Part shown: positions 58,528-64,000 of the stretch, in pieces
Layout: each line of letters begins with the position of its first letter
Position numbering within the stretch: position 1 is the first letter of the stretch
Assembly: GCA_003116995.1 (NCBI GenBank)
Contig: BDSL01000035.1
Span: 62,001-126,000, forward strand
Length of the DNA: 64,000 nucleotides
Origin: Yamagishiella unicocca
Lineage: Eukaryota; Chlorophyta; Chlorophyceae; Chlamydomonadales; Volvocaceae
Direction of reading: 5' to 3'
Made by a program: the position numbers and the translations under genes
The notes under the pieces: model-generated
Database searches by the model: none
The model's input: the letters and a program-made list of their open reading frames with translations, nothing else
Told to the model about the DNA's origin: nothing

Positions 58528-59230
58528 GGCAACAACGACGGCGGCAGTGGCGGCGGCGGCGGCAGGGCTGCCTCTGTGGATGGGCCAGAGGGCCGCTGCC
58601 GTGAGCCAGAGGGCCGCTGCCGTGAGGGGTGCTGCAACAGCGCCACCGACGCGGCCCCCCACACATGCCGTCGCAGCTGGTCCCCCACCGCGAGCGCTCG
58701 TTCGGACCCGTCTGATCAGCGACCGTGAGACCTCAACCCTAATTTAATTCCTCGTCACTATGGCGTTGCTGCGCTCTGGCGGGAAGCCTTGGGAGGGCGG
58801 GGCCCTTCCTCCGCGCACATTCTGCGCGCGATGCGATGATTGCGGCTGACCACTTCGCGCACCACATTTTTGCGAGAGCGCATGATGCTGACGGTAGTAC
58901 AAGAGCGGTCTTCACTCGTCGATGCTAGTTACGGGAAAGCAATGCCGTGTGGCTGCAGCTGTGGAATGTCGAGTCGTGCGGTATCGTGTCATGTTGGACC
59001 GCTGTAGTGTTACCACCACACCTCTCTCTCGCTCTCTAGTCGCCCTCTAGGCGACGGCGCCTTCCAGCTGCCGCCCTCGTGCTCCGGCCGAGGCAACCCT
59101 TCTGTCCGCCTCTCAGCAGCACGAAGAGTGATTCGTTCGCGCCCTTTTTTCCTTCAGCACAACTGACAATAACGAGTCCTGGTTCGGGGCCATGAGCCCC
59201 CAAGTCCATGGGAGGAGCGTCGTGTGTGTA

Positions 59231-59292
59231 TGTGCGCTGTCGTATCGAGGGTCGCGCTGTCGTATCGAGGGTCGCGCTGTCGTATCGAGGAA
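59231..59292. repeat. 20-bp tandem repeat, three copies
   Basis: GCTGTCGTATCGAGGGTCGC repeats three times without change, in intergenic DNA. Confidence 0.9.
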
Positions 59293-61289
59293 TTTCGCGC
59301 CTTTCGGGAGGTGGGCCGAGTGCGTTACTTGTGGTTCCGTGTGCTACGTGTTTTCGTGGCGCGAACCTTTGCGCTTGGAGTGCCAGAGCACGACAGGCTG
59401 TGGCTGCATGTTGGGGGTGGTCAAAACTGCCGTACCGGTACCTGCAATGGGCCGCATTTTCCGCGCGCATGTGTATGTGCAAGACTGCCGAAACGATTTT
59501 CCGCCGAGTCCACAGTAACCGCTGCGGTCCGTCGGAGATATGGCTTAGATTTTGGGGGAAGGCAAGGGGGGGAGCCACTGCTCCCGCCGTCAACCCCCGC
59601 AAGTTCGCTGCTCACTGTGATCCTAACATTAATATGCCTTTTTGCTCGTGGGCTATAGTGATGGGGACACGATTCGTGCTGGGTGCGGAACCGAGTGGCT
59701 CAACCTCGTCGCCACCTGATAAACGAACGACGTAGGGTAGGATTGAGGAGGAGCTTTTTGAATGTTGATGTGCGTAGCTGACTTTGAGAGGCACGCAGCG
59801 CACCGCATAAGCCCCTGTGGGCACGCAACCTGTCCAAGCGAACCTTCGGGACGTGATTGGGCGGTGTTGGACCTAGGAGGGGCAATGCGCGCTCGAGAGA
59901 GCGTGAGAGTTGCGTCCGGCAAGGCAGGGTGAGGGGTGTTGATCCCAACGCGATGCGAGGCTGCTCGTGAACGACTCTGCTTGGTGTGAGCGTGGGACAG
60001 TGCGATCGGGCAGTGGTAGGTAATGGCTCCGCTGCAGCGAGAGAGCGGCCGTTCGTGCCGAACCGAGTCCCCAAAGTGCCAACAGCACAGTGACTGCGTG
60101 TTGTTGGATTCCGTGATACTGCGCGCGGCAATAAATTTGGGCTCCAAAAGTGCCTTTTTTGTTGGTCTGTCCCATCGTGGCATGGCCCAGGGGGCGAGAG
60201 CATCTCCTCCCCCCCCGTGAATGAAGCCGCCATCGCGCTTATAAGTTTCAGCAGGAAACCATGCAACCGCTATAAGTTAGGAAACCCTGCGCGGCATCCC
60301 GCTCACAAATAGTACGGCATCATGGCTAAATTTATTTTGGTGGTGGTTGCTTGGTTGGTACAGGTTGGTTGGTTGGTTAGTGCGGGCCGGACAGCGGACG
60401 GGGAGGGCGGCTGCAGCAAGGGCCCGGACCGACGGGCTGTAGTACAGTACTACAGTACTACCAATCCGTGGAGTGAGTGATGGGGACGGGTGAGGGGAGA
60501 AGGGGCTTGCAGGCGCTCCGCCATCACTGGTCGCCCCAGGGCCGAAGAGGGGAGGAGACAACATGTGACGGTGGTTGAAGTGGTTTAGGTGGTTGAGGCG
60601 CCTTTTGTTGATGACAAGGGGCCCCAGGCACGCGTGTCGTGGTGCTCACTGGCGGGTGACGACCCCGCGGCCCCCACACTGTCGTCTGGAACAAGGGAGA
60701 GCCGCGGTGCATGAGCCCAATGGAAGGAAACCCAATTGAGGGCACTGCGCACTGCGTGCCGCGGACAAGAGGCCTGCATGTAGCCCCTGGCCGCCGGAGC
60801 AATTGATATCGGAGCAATTGGTAACGGATTACTTGTTAGGAGTGGATTGTCTCGATACGGCGGTTGTGGTGATGGTCATGATTATGCAACGTCACGTGGA
60901 CTCACAAGGTAATCGCGCTGCGATAGCCTGGGTGCTTTCTGTGGCGGTGCTGTGATCCGTGAAACTAATATACCTCCCTCCTGACTCCCTAGAGCCCCGC
61001 TCGCACAGAGGCACAGGCACCCCACTCCCCTGCAGGAGCAGGAGCTCCTTACCCTGCCTCGTTCACATACACACACAGCGGTAGCCTCGATTGCGGTGGT
61101 TGGACCCACCGCGCGGGCTGCAGGAAATGCGTCAGTGCCGTGCTGAACCTGTTTGGGTGGCACGACGTCCGGGAGGGGCTTGCTCCCAGCCAGCACCCCC
61201 GTGCGGTCGGCGCTGTGCGGTGTAGTGCCCTTTGCGCGTGACGTCCAGGCGCTCCTAGCCGGAAGCTTAAGAGGCAAGAGAGCCCCACT

Positions 61290-61385
61290 TTGCGCAGCGA
61301 GTGCAGCCTAATAGTTAGCAGGAAGGCGAGTGCAGCCTAATACTCGGCAGGAAGGCGAGTGCAGCCTAATACTCGGCAGGAAGAC
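61290..61385. repeat. 31-bp tandem repeat, three copies
   Basis: GCGAGTGCAGCCTAATACTC followed by GGCAGGAAG repeats three times, the first copy with AGTTA in place of CTCGG. Confidence 0.9.
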
Positions 61386-63002
61386 TTAAGTGCTACATGG
61401 GCTGAGTAAGAATCCATGTACGGACATCCGATTGTAAAGGATGCGCCCGTCAGGTTGCTGCTCGGTCCACAGCCGCTGTTCGTACGGAGGGAAGGGGAAA
61501 CGTCAACGCCAAACTCCTTCACCCTCCCCTCACCGGTGCGCATCAGCCCTGTCGCACCACATGACCTTACACAGCCCCACACCCGATTGCGACACCAACG
61601 AACAACCGCCCCAACCTGCTAACGCGCGAACCCCAACATGTCCGACCAGCGGAAGTCGAGCCAGCCGTAGCTCGATTGCGACCCAGACATGGCTCCTCGA
61701 TTCCTTTCCAGCCGCCCAACTCCTCCCCACCTCACAACACCTCATTTTCAGCTCCACGCACCGCGCCCCTCCAGCCTTCAGCCCTCCACCCATCATGCCA
61801 CAGTGCCACCATCCCAGCCGCAGCCGCTCCCACATAACGCCCCTTCGAACGCTGCACTTCATCAGATGTAAGTGGCGCAAGCGGCAAGCGGCGACCGCCC
61901 ATTGGGTGCAAGCCGCCAGTTCAGTGGCGCGGCGGGTTTCCGGCGAAGCGCCACATGTCAGCCAGCCCATCCAGGGGTGCAGTCATGGTGTTGGCGACCA
62001 CGTTGAGGGGCGGCTTGTTGGGGGCCCAAGGGTGGGGCCTGGGGAGGGGGTCGGGGGGGAACAGGGCAGGGGACAGAAGGGGAGTGTGGTGGGGTAAGGG
62101 GCAGCAGCCTCGCCACCGGGTGTGGTGGTCGGGACAACACATCAATACCACACCCCCGCACCCAGGCTGCTTCCCGACCACTACCAGTGTCTTCCACGTA
62201 CTGCCTAGCAGGTTCCGCCTGGCGCTGTATCCATCTTGATTACTGATTTCCACGTCATGATAACAGTGCAACACATCACAACGGCCTCAATTGGCTCGGC
62301 TACCAGGCTCTAAACCCTGAGTAAAGGCTCCCGGCCAACCTCCGCCCTCCCCCCCATCCCACATGCTCCGCGCCGACGGTCGACATTGGGCGCTGTGCGC
62401 TCTGGCCAGGTGGGCCTTCCGGCCGGATTTGCGTACCGACCAGGCTCAAGAGTTTAGAGTCTGTATAGAAACTGTTTCAACGTACGCTACCTCCTCAAGC
62501 TGTGGGCCTGGCGCGGACGCTGGACTTTCACGATGGTTCACGTCTCCCGTCACCACGGCCACGGCCTATATGCGGGGCCGGAGCCGGGCCCGGCTTGGCC
62601 GAGTTCATGCCACCGCATGCTCAGCCAACGAAGCAAAGCCCTCCCGCATGCGCCCCAAACGTGAACGCAACTTCGACAGCTCGGTTTCTGTTCCTCCAGG
62701 CGCCTCAGGCAAGACTTGTCCGCAGGAATCCGGTAGCCAAACGTAGCTCCGCCGGCATACACACCCAAACGTGTGTTCCGGACTATTCGCCGCTCCTTTC
62801 GCCTCCCACATCATCCACATGAGGTTTCTCCACCAGTCCTCCCCCCCGACTATGCGCCAGCTACACAACCCAATTCGTGTAACGGGGTACTCCAGCATGC
62901 GCCCATACCTTAAGTGTCCCAAGATAATGCGCCAGAAGTTCTACCTATTGTCGTGTAGCCGGTCTTTATGGGCCCCCCCCCCCGACGCGATGGCTTCCCC
63001 AC

Positions 63003-64000
63003 CTGGTAACAGCGTGACCCTTGGCCGCTTCGAACTTGCGGCCCAGGTGCGACAGCAGGTCGGCGTCCACTCCAGGGAGGGCCTCAAAACGCGGCCAGGT
63101 CTGGTTCTCCTCCTCGGCGATGTGGTGGTATAGCACCTGCGCTCAGGGGGCCAGCCAGGGGGCAGGGCAGGGGCAGCAGGGGAGGACCCCACCGGCGCCG
63201 TATGCGCGAGTCACTGTCCCAGCAGCTGCAGGAAGTGGGTTAAGGCTTGACACCCAGATATACGATGGTGGGTGGCAACATCCAGATCAATCCTTCCCAA
63301 ATAAGGCGCATGCGAGGCGGTGCAAAGGCGGGGCACATCCGGTGGGCACATACAGCGGTATAGGGCATATCCGGTGGGCATATCCGGTGGGCATATCCGG
63401 TGGGCATATCCGGTGGGCATATCCGGCGATTACATGCAGCGGCAGTGTCGCGGACGTGCGCACCTTCATGGCCTCTTCCAGCTTGGCGGTGTAGGCCGCC
63501 TCGCCCTTCCTCTCAATCGTCATGTTGTTGGCCTGGCAGTTGGAAGACAAGCAGGCGCGGTTGGACAATGCCTCGCTCGGCGATATACCCGGTATGCACA
63601 GCAAACTACAGTTACAGCGGGTAGTAGATGGTGGCTGGCAGTTGACGCTCCGTATTGGTGGTGGTTGGGATGCCACGCGCGCTGCTGCTGCCAGCCTGCT
63701 GCTGTGGGCTTTAGGGGGGTAACCCAACCCAAGTGGCCACCGCCGTCGCTTCATACCCCTTCGATCTGTCGGAGCGTGCGCCACTACAACTCCACCGCCG
63801 ACCACCACGGCCTGACCCCGCCTACCGCCCCTTGGCAACCCACACCACCGCTCAGCCCATATCTCCGCAGCGCAAGCCCTCACCCCTCAGCCCTACGTCA
63901 CCCACTATCCCCGTCGCGCCCCTCCATCCTCCCCTCGACCTCGGTTAACCCCCGACCCGTACAATCGTACAAGGCCGTACCTCGTACAGCAGGTCCTTCA
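63003..64000 (-). CDS. Hemerythrin HHE-domain protein, partial
   Basis: Three minus-strand exons join in phase: 63981 to beyond the right edge (ends KDLLYE), 63464-63532 and 63003-63136. The product reads ANNMTIERKGEAAYTAKLEE, AMK, then VLYHHIAEEENQTWPRFEAL and PGVDADLLSHLGRKFEAAKG. YHHIAEEE gives the H-x3-E pair typical of hemerythrin-like four-helix bundles, which bind a di-iron or other metal centre. Members act in oxygen or iron sensing, and plant and algal ones in iron homeostasis or stress; which role applies here is unknown. Donors and acceptors are clean. The 5' part lies right of the window, and the 3' part below 63003 was not resolved. The 63137-63463 intron has a tandem array. Confidence 0.6.
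63370..63428. repeat. 13-bp tandem repeat in the HHE-gene intron
   Basis: About five copies of GGGCATATCCGGT, preceded by one diverged copy with GGGCACATACAGC. Confidence 0.9.

Larger units (their letters stand above)
58528..63002. other. Intergenic DNA between the channel gene and the HHE-domain gene
   Basis: No supported gene. Long frames at 59.0-59.7 and 59.65-60.3 kb lack domains. It contains two tandem repeats (listed separately), TTGGTTGG microsatellite sequence near 60355-60380, and a palindromic TAGTACAGTACTACAGTACTA run near 60440. The 62.6-62.9 kb part may hold further 3' exons of the HHE gene, but none could be phased. Confidence 0.4.

Noticed and set aside
59036..60266. Overlapping ORFs of 170-190 codons right of the channel gene
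   Set aside because: No domain, no consistent strand and no splice sites; part is caused by a 20-bp tandem repeat.
62550..62922. 3' exons of the HHE gene (RRLEEQ-type or ELSKLRSRLGRMREG-type frames)
   Set aside because: Both frames are plausible coils, but no acceptor gives the phase required after the exon ending at 63003.

Overview
The window is nuclear DNA of a GC-rich green alga, most likely a volvocine chlorophyte related to Chlamydomonas, Volvox or Tetrabaena. The genes are cut into many short exons with GT-AG introns, the coding bias is strongly G/C, the proteins carry Ala/Gly/Pro/Gln-rich linkers, and an algal TGTAA polyadenylation signal follows one gene. The species cannot be fixed from the sequence alone. 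All exon models below were read by eye from splice sites, reading phase and protein conservation.

Layout. (1) 88-7277, minus strand: a voltage-gated K+ channel with a cyclic-nucleotide-binding domain; its 3' end lies left of the window. (2) 7.3-11.0 kb: intergenic DNA with LINE-like debris and a small AT-hook ORF. (3) 11047-15790, plus: a complete nine-exon gene for the alpha subunit of mitochondrial electron-transfer flavoprotein (ETFA), with a 724-bp hAT-type non-autonomous transposon in its last intron. (4) 17689-17887, plus: a candidate two-exon gene for a 49-residue protein. (5) 18830-22550: a rearranged Ty3/Gypsy LTR retrotransposon, with pol on the minus strand, RT/RNase H deleted and gag inverted around a palindrome. 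(6) 25752-27711, plus: a complete four-exon Tubby-like protein gene. (7) 29.9-31.3 kb: another LINE remnant. (8) 32801-58527, plus: a 28-exon gene for a four-repeat voltage-gated cation channel of the CaV/NaV alpha-1 type, about 3,880 residues, possibly with one more 5' exon at 32334-32580. (9) 63003 to the right edge, minus: part of a hemerythrin (HHE) domain gene.

The large channel is the main item. All four repeats have S1-S6, S4 arginines and a pore loop. The C-terminus keeps the pre-IQ EF-hand and an IQ motif, as in animal CaV channels. The four selectivity-filter positions, however, read Thr, Glu, Asn and Asp rather than EEEE (CaV) or DEKA (NaV). The II-III linker is a single 3.6-kb exon of about 1,200 residues of low complexity. 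Its introns hold many kinds of tandem array, including a 40-bp satellite of about 0.8 kb, a CCA microsatellite of about 0.45 kb and a 1.4-kb minisatellite.

Across the window the introns of unrelated genes, on both strands, share a dispersed sequence family with core CCACGGGTCTTCCTCGAA and a longest form of about 200 bp, plus two further short recurring motifs. This looks like a mobile or introner-like repeat family and is the best candidate for something undescribed. The two ion channels and the Tubby-like protein would all fit a ciliated cell, but that link is inference.
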